Below are positions 1-7,823 of a stretch of DNA of 45,613 nt, piece after piece. The stretch's first letter is position 1, and every line of letters begins with the position of its first letter. Position numbers and translations under genes: made by a program. Under the pieces are notes generated by a model, which was not told where the DNA came from, made no database searches, and saw nothing but the letters and a program-made list of their open reading frames with translations. Origin of the DNA: an uncultured Craurococcus sp. (GTDB lineage Bacteria > Pseudomonadota > Alphaproteobacteria > Acetobacterales > Acetobacteraceae); assembly GCA_902805545.1 (NCBI GenBank), contig CADCTD010000147.1:1-45613 (forward strand), given 5' to 3'.

Positions 1-42
1 TCGACCACGCGGCGTGGTTCGGGCATTCTCATGGCTGTCCAT
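1..42 (-). CDS. IS481-family transposase, N-terminal 14 codons only
   Basis: The gene starts with ATG at 42 and runs off the left edge of the window. Only 14 residues are visible. The spacing of His, Asn-Ala-Arg and Thr-Pro is what I recall for the start of IS481-type DDE transposases, whose next segment would be a helix-turn-helix. No stop codon interrupts the visible part. The identification rests on this short stretch, so it could be wrong; sequence beyond position 1 would settle it. Confidence 0.5.
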   Translation of the reverse strand, partial: MDSHENARTTPRGR

Positions 43-109
43 CCGGGGCTCCGGGTTGCTGGTTGTTGGCCTCGCAACCACAGCCAACCAACTCAGCCCC
101 GGAGGGACA
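1..109 (-). mobile_element. Left-cut end of a putative IS481-family insertion sequence
   Basis: The window begins inside this element. On the minus strand a reading frame begins at 42 with the residues MDSHENARTTPRGR, which resembles the N-terminus of IS481-family transposases (consensus roughly M-x-x-H-x-N-A-R-x-T-P). Upstream of it, at 109 on the minus strand, lies TGTCCCTCCGGGGCTG, a plausible terminal inverted repeat because IS481 ends usually start with TGT. Short complementary arms at 43-50 and 95-102 could form a subterminal stem. The outer boundary at about 109 is inferred; the other end and any target duplication are outside the window. Confidence 0.5.
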
Positions 110-128
110 ACCTCCATAGCAGCGACAT

Positions 129-1676
129 CTAGGCCTTCGTCCGCCGCCGCCGGAGCAGCATGGTCCGGACCTCGCCGAGGTTGACCGCCTTCAGCAGATG
201 CGCCGCCGCGAAATAGGCGACGCAGCCGGAGAGGACCAGCACCGCCAGCGCCGCGAACCGAAAGCCCGGCCCCGCCGGGAAGAGCAGCCACTCCATCCCC
301 CAGAGCACCGCCCCCATCACCACCGAGGCTGCGACCAGCCGCGGCACCCTCTGCCGCAGCCGCCGGTCGGGCAGGAAATGCCCCCGCCGCCACAGCAGCC
401 CGCCCAGCGCCACCGCGTTGAACCAGGCCGACAGCGCCGTCGCCAGCGCCACCCCGACATGGCTGAGCCACTGCGTCAGCACCAGGTTGAGCGCCAGGTT
501 CAGCGCGACGGCCGCGAACCCGACCTTCACCGGCGTCGCCGTGTCGCCGCGCGCGAAGAAGCCCGGGGCGAAGATCTTCACCAGCACATAGGCCGGCAGG
601 CCGACGGCATAGGCCGCGAGCGCCGCCGCCGTCGCCTCCGCCTCCGCCAGGCCGAAGACGCCGCGCTGGAACAGCACGATGAGGATTGCCCCCGCCGCCA
701 CCGCCTGGCCGACGGCGGCCGGCAGGCAGAGCAGCAGCGACAGCTCCGCCGCCCGGTTCATCGTCCGGTGCGCCGAGAGCTTCTCCCCCGACCGCACCTG
801 GCGCGACAGCAGCGGCAGCATCGCCGTCCCCACCGCCGCGCCGATCACCCCGAGCGGGAGCTGCCCCACCCGGTCGGCATAGTAGAGGTAGGAGACCGCG
901 CCCGCCGGCAGGAAGCTGGCGATGATGACGTCCACCGCGAGGTTGAGCTGCGTCACCCCTGCCCCGATGATCCCGGGGATCATCCGCCGCAGCACCTGCC
1001 GCACCTCCGGCGCCAGGCTCGGCAGCCTCAGGAAATGCAGCGCCATCCCCGCCCGCGCGCAGGCCCAGAGCACGAGGCCGAGCTGCACCGCGCCGGAGAC
1101 GGTGACGCCCCAGGCCAGCGCATGCGCCGGCGTCGCCACATAGGGCGTGAGCACCAGCAGCGCGGCCATGGACAGCAGGTTGAAGAAGATCGGCGCCGCC
1201 GCGGCCGCCGCGAAGCGGTCGAGCCCGTTCAGCACGCCGGAGACCAGCGCGGTGAGGCAGATCAGCAGCAGGTAGGGGAAGGTGATCCGCGTCAGCTCGA
1301 TGGCGAGCTGGAATTTCGCCGGATCGTCCGAGAAGCCCGGCGCCAGCACCTGCATGAGCTGCGGCATGGTGATCAGCCCGATCACCACGAGCAGCGAGAG
1401 CCAGAGCGTCATCAGCGCCGCCATCCGCTCGGCGAGCTGCCGCGCCACCTGCGGCCCCTGCACGGCCAGCGTCCCCGCGAAGGCCGGCACGAATGCCGCG
1501 TTGAAGGCCCCCTCGCCGAACAGCCGGCGGAACAGGTTCGGCAGCTTCAGCGCGACGAAGAAGCAATCCGCCACCGGCCCGGCGCCGAGCCGGGCGGCGA
1601 TGAGCATGTCCCGCGCGAAGCCGAGGACGCGGCTGGCCATGGTCCAGCCGCCAACGGTGAGGACGCCTTTGAGCAT
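129..1676 (-). CDS. murJ: Lipid II flippase MurJ (MviN)
   Basis: An inner-membrane protein of 515 residues that flips the lipid-linked peptidoglycan precursor lipid II to the periplasmic face; essential for wall synthesis in most bacteria. The translation is almost wholly made of hydrophobic segments, as expected for the 14-span MOP-superfamily fold, and the N-terminus (MLKGVLTVGGWTMASRVLGF, followed by ARD) is the typical MurJ opening. The start at 1676 was chosen because it matches that opening; the frame stays open upstream but the extra residues are unlike the family. In related genomes murJ usually follows mutS-glnD; here three unrelated genes intervene and an insertion element lies just past the stop. 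Confidence 0.95.
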   Translation of the reverse strand: MLKGVLTVGGWTMASRVLGFARDMLIAARLGAGPVADCFFVALKLPNLFRRLFGEGAFNAAFVPAFAGTLAVQGPQVARQLAERMAALMTLWLSLLVVIGLITMPQLMQVLAPGFSDDPAKFQLAIELTRITFPYLLLICLTALVSGVLNGLDRFAAAAAAPIFFNLLSMAALLVLTPYVATPAHALAWGVTVSGAVQLGLVLWACARAGMALHFLRLPSLAPEVRQVLRRMIPGIIGAGVTQLNLAVDVIIASFLPAGAVSYLYYADRVGQLPLGVIGAAVGTAMLPLLSRQVRSGEKLSAHRTMNRAAELSLLLCLPAAVGQAVAAGAILIVLFQRGVFGLAEAEATAAALAAYAVGLPAYVLVKIFAPGFFARGDTATPVKVGFAAVALNLALNLVLTQWLSHVGVALATALSAWFNAVALGGLLWRRGHFLPDRRLRQRVPRLVAASVVMGAVLWGMEWLLFPAGPGFRFAALAVLVLSGCVAYFAAAHLLKAVNLGEVRTMLLRRRRTKA

Positions 1677-1891
1677 GGCGCGCCCTCTAGCCTGGATTCC
1701 TCGCGGGGGCGAGGCTGGAGCATGGCAGGTCCGGCGTGCCGTGCCGGACGCCCCGGGCAATGCGGCCGCATGACGGGCTGGAGCGTCCAGGGGTGCGAAT
1801 CACGCGACGGGCCGACAGGCCAGGCCACCCTCCCCTGTCGGATGCGAACCAGCGCGGGGCCGGAACCGACCGCGACGCCGCCCCGGCCCCC

Positions 1892-2518
1892 TCAATTCGA
1901 TGCCACCATGCGGAGGCCGAGCGCCGTCAGCACCACGCCGAACAGCCCGTCGAGCAGGCGCCGGACACGCCGGAAGGCGGCCGCGACGGCCGCGGCCGAC
2001 AGCAGCCAGGCCAACGCCCCATGCCAGAGGATGGAGAGCACGACCGCGCCCGCCACGGCAGCCGCCGCGGTCCCCGGCGCCGTCCCAGCCCCGAGGAACA
2101 GGCCCGACAGCGACACCCAGAAGACGCCGGCCTTGGGGTTGAGGAGCATCAGCCCCGCGCCGCGCCAGAACCCGGCGCCGGCCCGGGCCGGGACGGCCTC
2201 CGCCGGCGGCTCTTCCGCTTGCCTGCCGCGCAGGGCGCTGCGCAGGGACATCAGACCGAGATAGAGCAGGAACGCCCCGCCACCGATCCGCAGCGCGGCC
2301 GCAAAGAGCGGATGCTGCGCCGCCAGGGCCGAAACCCCGAGAACCGCGGCGATGGCCCAGACCGCCTCGCCGGCGGCAAGCCCGAACGCGGTGCCAACGG
2401 CCCGCTGTCTCCCCTCGCGGAGCGCCGTCCCGGCGATCAGCGCGAAGTTCGGGCCAGGGCTGACGAGGGCGAGGAGGAAGGCCGCCCAGAAGGCGGCGAG
2501 AAGCGGAAGGTCGAGCAT
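1892..2518 (-). CDS. LysE/RhtB-family amino acid exporter
   Basis: A 208-residue membrane protein of normal size for the LysE/RhtB family, which exports amino acids such as lysine, homoserine or threonine by proton antiport. The family signature is near the N-terminus (ALVSPGPNFALIAGTALREG, residues about 17-36), and about six hydrophobic stretches follow. The substrate cannot be told from sequence. It stands alone between murJ and a CLC channel and points away from the latter. No strong ribosome binding site is visible before the ATG at 2518. A long palindromic repeat lies just upstream at 2531-2577. Confidence 0.9.
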   Translation of the reverse strand: MLDLPLLAAFWAAFLLALVSPGPNFALIAGTALREGRQRAVGTAFGLAAGEAVWAIAAVLGVSALAAQHPLFAAALRIGGGAFLLYLGLMSLRSALRGRQAEEPPAEAVPARAGAGFWRGAGLMLLNPKAGVFWVSLSGLFLGAGTAPGTAAAAVAGAVVLSILWHGALAWLLSAAAVAAAFRRVRRLLDGLFGVVLTALGLRMVASN

Positions 2519-2530
2519 GGGGTAATGCTA

Positions 2531-2577
2531 GAGCAAACTCCAGTCAGGTGAAATCACCTGATCGGAGTAATTTGCTC
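2531..2577. repeat. Long imperfect palindrome (extragenic repeat)
   Basis: The arms GAGCAAA-CTCC-xx-TCAGGTGA and their complement meet around a 2-nt centre; the right arm has two extra bases and two mismatches. The stretch is clearly richer in A and T than its surroundings. It resembles the palindromic repeats containing TCACCTGATCGGAGT that are scattered between genes in several alphaproteobacteria, but I could not count genome copies. As RNA it would form a hairpin in the 5' region of the LysE-type gene. Confidence 0.6.
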
Positions 2578-2867
2578 GATTAAACAACAGGCTAGGGCGG
2601 GGTCCGTGAGCCAGGTCGAACGCATACCGCTCCAGGTGGAGCGCCGGAGCCGGAGCAATGCCCGGACGCCTGACTGGTCCGGGGCGACACGTTCAAGCCA
2701 GTCCGAGGAACGCGCCGCAACCCCTCAATCCGTCGAATCTTCCCCAAACCTCCCGCGATCCTAGAGGCTTGCCCGCTCGCAGCCTTCAAGCCTCCAACCT
2801 CTCCGGCGCCGCCGATCCGGAAAAGCCCCTCGCCAGCCCGCTCCCGTTGCGGCAATGACCCTCTTGC
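2578..2867. other. Intergenic stretch between lysE-type and CLC genes
   Basis: Together with the palindrome this makes a 349-base gap between two divergent genes. I see no convincing coding frame, tRNA or clear promoter in it. It must hold the promoters of both genes, but no good -35/-10 pair stands out by eye. Confidence 0.4.
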
Positions 2868-4649
2868 ATGACCACGCTCGCCCTCCGCCGCCGCGTGCTG
2901 TTGATGCGCCGATGGACCCATCTGGCGACGCGCCTCCGCGCCTGGGTCCGCGGCAGCGAGATTGCCGTCGTCGGCCTCGCCGTGCTGATCGGCATTGGCG
3001 TCGGCCTCCTCGCCTGGGGGATGGGCGCCGCGGCCCATGGCCTGCAGCGCGTGCTCTACGGGCTGGAACCGCATCTCCGCCTCTCGGCCGCGACGCGCCT
3101 GCCCGCCTGGCAGGTCCTCCTGGTCCCCTGCCTCGGCGGCCTGGCGCTGGCCCTGCTGAACCAGGCCATCCACCGCTGGCGCCCCCTCGCGCCGGTCGAC
3201 CCGATCGAGGCGAATGCGCTCCGCGGCGGCCGCCTCTCGCTCACCGACGGCGTCGTCGTCGGTGCCCAGACGGTGCTGTCGAACGGCGTCGGCGCCTCGG
3301 TCGGGCTGGAGGCGGGCTATACGCAGATGGGCGGTGGCATCGCCTCCCGCCTCGGCCGGGCCTTCTCGCTGCGCCGCGGCGACCTGCGCATCCTCGTCGG
3401 CGCCGGGACCGCGGGCGCCATCGGCGCCGCCTTCAACGCGCCGCTGACCGGCGCCTTCTATGCCTTCGAACTCGTGATCGGCACCTACAGCATCGCCGCC
3501 CTCTTCCCGGTCGTCGCCTGCGCCGTCAGCGCCGTGCTCGTCGCCCGCTTCCTCGAGGCCGGCACCTATGCGATGGAGATGGCGGCGCCGAGCGTCGTCG
3601 ATCCGGTCTACTACCCGCTCGCCATGCTGCTCGGCGCCCTGTCCGGCCTCGCCGGCATTGCGCTGATGCGCGGCGTCGGCCTCACCGAAACCCTGCTCGC
3701 CCGCGCCATCCCCTCCCCCACCCTGCGGCTGATGCTGGGCGGCCTCGCGGTCGGCAGCCTGGCGCTGATCTCGCCCATCGCCCTCTCGGCTGGCCACGGC
3801 GCGCTGCACATGGCCTTCCTGACCGAATCGCCGGCCTGGCCCATCCTCGCCCTGCTGCTGGTGAAGGCGATGGCCTCCATCATCTCGCTCGGCAGCGGCT
3901 TCCGCGGCGGCCTCTTCTTCGCCTCGCTGCTGATCGGCGCGCTCGGCGGCAAGCTCTTCGCCGGCGTGCTGGCGATGCTCTCCCCCCCAGGTCCCGATCC
4001 GCTGATCCTTGCCATCGTCGGGATGAGCGCCTTCGGCGCCGCGGTGATCGGCGCGCCGCTGTCGGTCACCTTCCTGGCGCTCGAGACGACGGGCAGCCTC
4101 GCCGTCACCGGCCCCGTGCTGGCCGCCGTCGCGGTCTCCGGCCTGATCGTGCGGCGGCTCTTCGGCTATTCCTTCGCCACCTGGCGCTTCCACCTGCGCG
4201 GCGAGGCGATCCGCAGCGCCCATGACATCGGCTGGGTGAACGACCTGACCGTCGGCAGCCTCATGCGGCGCGAGGTGCAGTCGGCCCCTCTGACCATGGC
4301 GCTCGCCGCCTTCCGCGCGCGCTTCCCGCTCGGCGCCGTGAGCCGGGTGGTGATGCTGGCCGAGGGCGGCCGCTATGCCGGCATGGTCTCCGTCGCCGAG
4401 GCCCATGCCGCCCCGCCCGAGGCCAGCCTCGAGAGCCTCCTCCACCTGACGGACCGCGTGCTGCTGCCGAGCATGAACGCCCGCATCGCCATGTCCGCCT
4501 TCGAGGCGGCGGAGGCCGAGGCGATGGCGGTGGTGGACGGCGCCGGCCGCCGCGTCATCGGCCTGCTGACCGAGGCCCACCTCCTCCGCCGCTATGGGGA
4601 GGAGGTGGAGAAGCGCCGGCGCGAGGAAAGCGGGATCGCCTCCGCCTGA
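2868..4649 (+). CDS. CLC-family chloride channel or Cl-/H+ antiporter with CBS domains
   Basis: A 593-residue CLC protein. Residues about 30-430 are the membrane body; the conserved glutamate of the selectivity/gating loop is kept at about residue 148 in the sequence GLEAG, where family members usually read GxExP, which fits an antiporter more than a pure channel. The next helix reads GAAFNAPLTGAFYAFELVIG, also a CLC hallmark. Residues about 450-585 look like a pair of cytoplasmic CBS domains that often bind nucleotides. The start is uncertain: the ribosome binding site is poor, and Met13 is an alternative. The stop abuts, without a gap, the stop of the convergent gene at 4650. Confidence 0.92.
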   Translation: MTTLALRRRVLLMRRWTHLATRLRAWVRGSEIAVVGLAVLIGIGVGLLAWGMGAAAHGLQRVLYGLEPHLRLSAATRLPAWQVLLVPCLGGLALALLNQAIHRWRPLAPVDPIEANALRGGRLSLTDGVVVGAQTVLSNGVGASVGLEAGYTQMGGGIASRLGRAFSLRRGDLRILVGAGTAGAIGAAFNAPLTGAFYAFELVIGTYSIAALFPVVACAVSAVLVARFLEAGTYAMEMAAPSVVDPVYYPLAMLLGALSGLAGIALMRGVGLTETLLARAIPSPTLRLMLGGLAVGSLALISPIALSAGHGALHMAFLTESPAWPILALLLVKAMASIISLGSGFRGGLFFASLLIGALGGKLFAGVLAMLSPPGPDPLILAIVGMSAFGAAVIGAPLSVTFLALETTGSLAVTGPVLAAVAVSGLIVRRLFGYSFATWRFHLRGEAIRSAHDIGWVNDLTVGSLMRREVQSAPLTMALAAFRARFPLGAVSRVVMLAEGGRYAGMVSVAEAHAAPPEASLESLLHLTDRVLLPSMNARIAMSAFEAAEAEAMAVVDGAGRRVIGLLTEAHLLRRYGEEVEKRRREESGIASA

Positions 4650-4931
4650 CTACTCCTGGGCCAGCCCCGCCGTGCTGTCCTTCTTGCCGAGGCCCGTTGC
4701 ATGGTCCTCGCCCTGCCCGGCGGCCTCGGGGCCGCTGTCGTCCGGCACGCCGCCCTTGACGCCGATATTCACCGGCCCGCCCGGCGCCGCGGCATCGTTG
4801 CGGTTGTTGTTCTCGCCCGGCGAGGGCTTGTACTGATTCGTCTTGTCCCGCTGCGGCGCCTGCGGCCCGTGGCTGCTGGTCAGGTTCTCCTGCGGTTCGA
4901 TATTGCTGCGGCGGTCGGGTTCCGGGGGCAT
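4650..4931 (-). CDS. Small hydrophilic protein of unknown function
   Basis: A 93-residue protein rich in Pro, Gly, Asn, Asp and Gln, with no hydrophobic segment and probably disordered. I do not recognise a family. It is believed to be real because an AGAGGAA ribosome binding site precedes the ATG at 4931, it fills the gap between glnD and the CLC gene exactly, and codon use matches the neighbours. It reads in the same direction as mutS-glnD, 55 bp after glnD, so it may be the last gene of that transcript. Its stop touches that of the CLC gene. Confidence 0.6.
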   Translation of the reverse strand: MPPEPDRRSNIEPQENLTSSHGPQAPQRDKTNQYKPSPGENNNRNDAAAPGGPVNIGVKGGVPDDSGPEAAGQGEDHATGLGKKDSTAGLAQE

Positions 4932-4986
4932 CTGCGTTCCTCTTCTCTGGGTTCAGGAGAGGCCAACGCAGCAGCCGCCCCGCAGA

Positions 4987-7803
4987 TCACGCCGGATCGG
5001 CCGCCGCCCGCGGTGCCGCGGCGACCGGGCCGCCGCCCTCGCCGCCCGGCGGCGTCAGCGCCGCCTCCATCGCCCGGCGCAGGGGTGCCAGCTTCCGCTC
5101 GTTCTCCACCTTCAGGCCGAAGACATCCTTCACGTAGAAGACGTCGACCGCCCGCACGCCATAGGTGGTGATATGCGCCGAGGCGATCTGCAGCCCCTGG
5201 TCGCTGATCGCCGCCGTGACGTCGTGCAGCAGGCCCGGCCGGTCGCGCCCGTTCACCTCGATGACGGTATGGGTGTTCGAGGCATGGTTGTCGAAGACGA
5301 CGCGCGGCGGCACCGTCACGGCGCGCAGCCGCGCCGGCTCCCGCCGGACCTTCCGGATCTCGTCCCGCAGCCGCAGCCGCCCCGAGAGCGCCTGCTCGAT
5401 CAGCACGGAGAGCCGCGCCAGCCGGTGCGGCGCGTCGAAGGCGCCGCCCATCGCGTCCTGCACCCAGAAGGTGTCGAGCGCCATGCCGTTGGTCAGCGTG
5501 TGGATCCGCGCATCGACGATGCTCGCGCCCGCGACGGCGAGCGCGCCCGCGATGCGGCTGAACAGGCCGGGATGGTCCGCCGCATAGACCGTGACCTCCG
5601 TCACCGCCCGCGCCTCCAGCACGCGGGTGCGGACGGTGAGCGGCGCCTGCACCGCCTCCGCCTCGCGGATCAGCGCGGCATGGCGCGCATGGGTCTCGGC
5701 ATCGAAGGAGAGCCAGTAGCCGGGATAGCCGAGGGAGAGGAACCGCTCCCGCTCCGCCGCCGGCCAGGCTTCCAGCATCGCCCCCGCCGCATCCCGCGCG
5801 CGGGCCACGCGCACGTCGCGCTCCGGCACGGAGAGGCCGCCGGCCAGCACCTCCGCCACGCGCCAGTAGACCTCGCGCAGCAGCGTCGCCTTCCAGCCGT
5901 TCCAGACCTTGGGGCCCACGGCGCGCATGTCGCAGACCGTCAGCACCAGCAGCAGCCGCAGCCGCTCCGGCGACTGCACCAGGTCGGCGATGTCGAGGAT
6001 GGTCTTCGGGTCCTCGATGTCGCGCTTGAAGGCGGTCTGGCTGACCAGCAGGTGGTGCAGCACCAGCCAGGAAACCGTCTCCGTCTCCTCCGGCGTCAGT
6101 CCGAGCTTCGGGCAGAGCTCGGTCGCGATGCGCGCGCCGAGCTCCGAATGGTCGCCGCCGCGCCCCTTGGCGATGTCGTGCAGCAGGCAGGCGGCATAGA
6201 GCGCGCGCCGGGATTGCAGCTGCCCGACCAGCTCCGAGGCGACGGGCGCGACCTCCGCCAGCTCGCCCCGCTCGATCTGATGCAGGACGCCAATCGCCTC
6301 GATCGTGTGCTCGTCGACGGTGAAGACATGGTAGGTGTCGAACTGCATCAGCCCGACGATGCGCGCCCAGTCCGGGATGAAGCGCGACAGGAACCCCGTC
6401 TCGTTCATCAGCCTGAGCCAGAGCGCGGCATCGCGGCCGGTGAGGATGTCGAGGAAGAGGGTATTCGCTTCCGCCTGGCCGCGCAGCGAGGCGGCGTGGT
6501 GCGCGTTGCGGATCAGCGCGCGGATCGCCAGCGGATGGATCTCCATCTTCCGGTCGCGCGCCGCCTTGACGATGCGGAGCATCAGCACCGGCTCGCGCGA
6601 GAAGTCGCGGTTCGGGGGTGCGGCCACCAGCTTGCCGTCGGCGAGCGCGAGGCCGGCCTCGGCCAGCGCCGCATCGCCCTGGCGGCGGACGGCGGGCGGG
6701 CCGAGCGAGGCACGCTCGATCGCCGGCTCCAGCACGCGGGTCAGCCGCAGCACGTCGCGCACCGTGAGGAACAGGTGCTTCATGAAGCGCTCGACGCCGT
6801 TCTGCCGGCCGCGCGGCGTATAGCCCATGCGCGCGCCGACCACGGGCTGGAAGTCGAAGGTCAGCCGCTCCTCCGCCCGCCCGGCGACGTAGTGGAGGTG
6901 GAAGCGGACGGTCCAGAGGAAGTTCCAGGCGCGGCGGATGGCGCGCGCCTCATGCTCGGTGATGAGGCCGCCGCCCGGGCTGTCCTCGCCGACCAGCTCC
7001 GGCATGCGCTGGGTGCCGAAGGCGTAGCGCGCGAGCCAGTAGAGGGTCTGCAGGTCGCGCAGCCCCCCGCGCCCCTCCTTCACATGCGGCTCGACCAGGA
7101 AGGGGCTGTCGCCGTAGCGCGCATGGCGCCCCGCGCGCTCCTGCCGCTTGGCGGCGAGGAAGGGGCCGAGGCCGCGTTCCCGCCGCTGCGCGTCGAAGGC
7201 AATGCTGAAGCGCTCGAAGACCGGCCGCTCGCCGACCAGGAAGCGGCCATCGACGAGGGCGGTGAGTACCGTCGCGTCGCGCCCCGCCTCCTCCATGCAG
7301 TCGCGGATGCTGCGCGTCGCATGGCCGACCTTCAGCCCGAGATCCCAGAGCAGGTAGAGGATGAACTCCACCATCCGCTGCGAGCGCGGCCCCGCCTGCT
7401 GGTCGGTGAGGAAGAGCAGGTCGATATCGGAGAAGGGCGCCAGCACGCCGCGGCCATAGCCGCCGGTGGCGACGAGGGCGAAGGGCGCCTCCGCCTCCTC
7501 CGCCGCATTGCGCGGCGGGACCATGGCGAGGGCATAGGCGTGGATGGCGCTCATCAGCCCGTCGACCAGCGCGGCCAGCCAGCGCGCGGCGGGCAGGCCG
7601 TCCAGCTCATGGCTTTCGAAGGCGTCCTGCACCCGGCCCTGGATGCGGCCGAGATGGCTGCGCAACAGGTCGAGGGCCTGCTCGCGCCGCAAGGGGCCCG
7701 ACACCAGCTCGGCGATCAGGTCGGGGAGGACCCCGGGCGCTTCGGCCGGGGCATGGGGCCGGAGGGTCTCGCCCCGGGCCGGGAAGGTCGCCGCTTTGGT
7801 CAT
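4987..7803 (-). CDS. glnD: Bifunctional [protein-PII] uridylyltransferase/uridylyl-removing enzyme
   Basis: The nitrogen sensor that uridylylates PII proteins when glutamine is low and removes UMP when it is high. The 938 residues show the full domain order: nucleotidyltransferase with GGYGRGVLAPFSDIDLLFL at about 114-132, HD hydrolase domain with LLHDIAKGRGGDHSE at about 540, and two ACT domains that sense glutamine at about 745 and 850. The start at 7803 was chosen because the frame upstream runs into mutS and looks non-native. It begins 20 bp after the mutS stop, so the two are probably cotranscribed, an arrangement common in Acetobacteraceae. Confidence 0.96.
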   Translation of the reverse strand: MTKAATFPARGETLRPHAPAEAPGVLPDLIAELVSGPLRREQALDLLRSHLGRIQGRVQDAFESHELDGLPAARWLAALVDGLMSAIHAYALAMVPPRNAAEEAEAPFALVATGGYGRGVLAPFSDIDLLFLTDQQAGPRSQRMVEFILYLLWDLGLKVGHATRSIRDCMEEAGRDATVLTALVDGRFLVGERPVFERFSIAFDAQRRERGLGPFLAAKRQERAGRHARYGDSPFLVEPHVKEGRGGLRDLQTLYWLARYAFGTQRMPELVGEDSPGGGLITEHEARAIRRAWNFLWTVRFHLHYVAGRAEERLTFDFQPVVGARMGYTPRGRQNGVERFMKHLFLTVRDVLRLTRVLEPAIERASLGPPAVRRQGDAALAEAGLALADGKLVAAPPNRDFSREPVLMLRIVKAARDRKMEIHPLAIRALIRNAHHAASLRGQAEANTLFLDILTGRDAALWLRLMNETGFLSRFIPDWARIVGLMQFDTYHVFTVDEHTIEAIGVLHQIERGELAEVAPVASELVGQLQSRRALYAACLLHDIAKGRGGDHSELGARIATELCPKLGLTPEETETVSWLVLHHLLVSQTAFKRDIEDPKTILDIADLVQSPERLRLLLVLTVCDMRAVGPKVWNGWKATLLREVYWRVAEVLAGGLSVPERDVRVARARDAAGAMLEAWPAAERERFLSLGYPGYWLSFDAETHARHAALIREAEAVQAPLTVRTRVLEARAVTEVTVYAADHPGLFSRIAGALAVAGASIVDARIHTLTNGMALDTFWVQDAMGGAFDAPHRLARLSVLIEQALSGRLRLRDEIRKVRREPARLRAVTVPPRVVFDNHASNTHTVIEVNGRDRPGLLHDVTAAISDQGLQIASAHITTYGVRAVDVFYVKDVFGLKVENERKLAPLRRAMEAALTPPGGEGGGPVAAAPRAAADPA

Positions 7804-7823
7804 TCCCTTCAGCCTAACGCCAC

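Noticed and set aside
198-2264. Long plus-strand open frame opposite murJ and the LysE-type gene
   Set aside because: Arg/Pro/His-rich translation without family features; it is the usual antisense frame of very GC-rich coding DNA.
2592-4580. Long minus-strand frame opposite the CLC gene
   Set aside because: Its translation is a Gly/Ala/His/Gln-rich shadow, while the other strand has a clear CLC protein.
5000-7800. Several plus-strand open frames inside glnD
   Set aside because: All lie opposite a complete GlnD protein with intact domains and have no ribosome binding site or family features.
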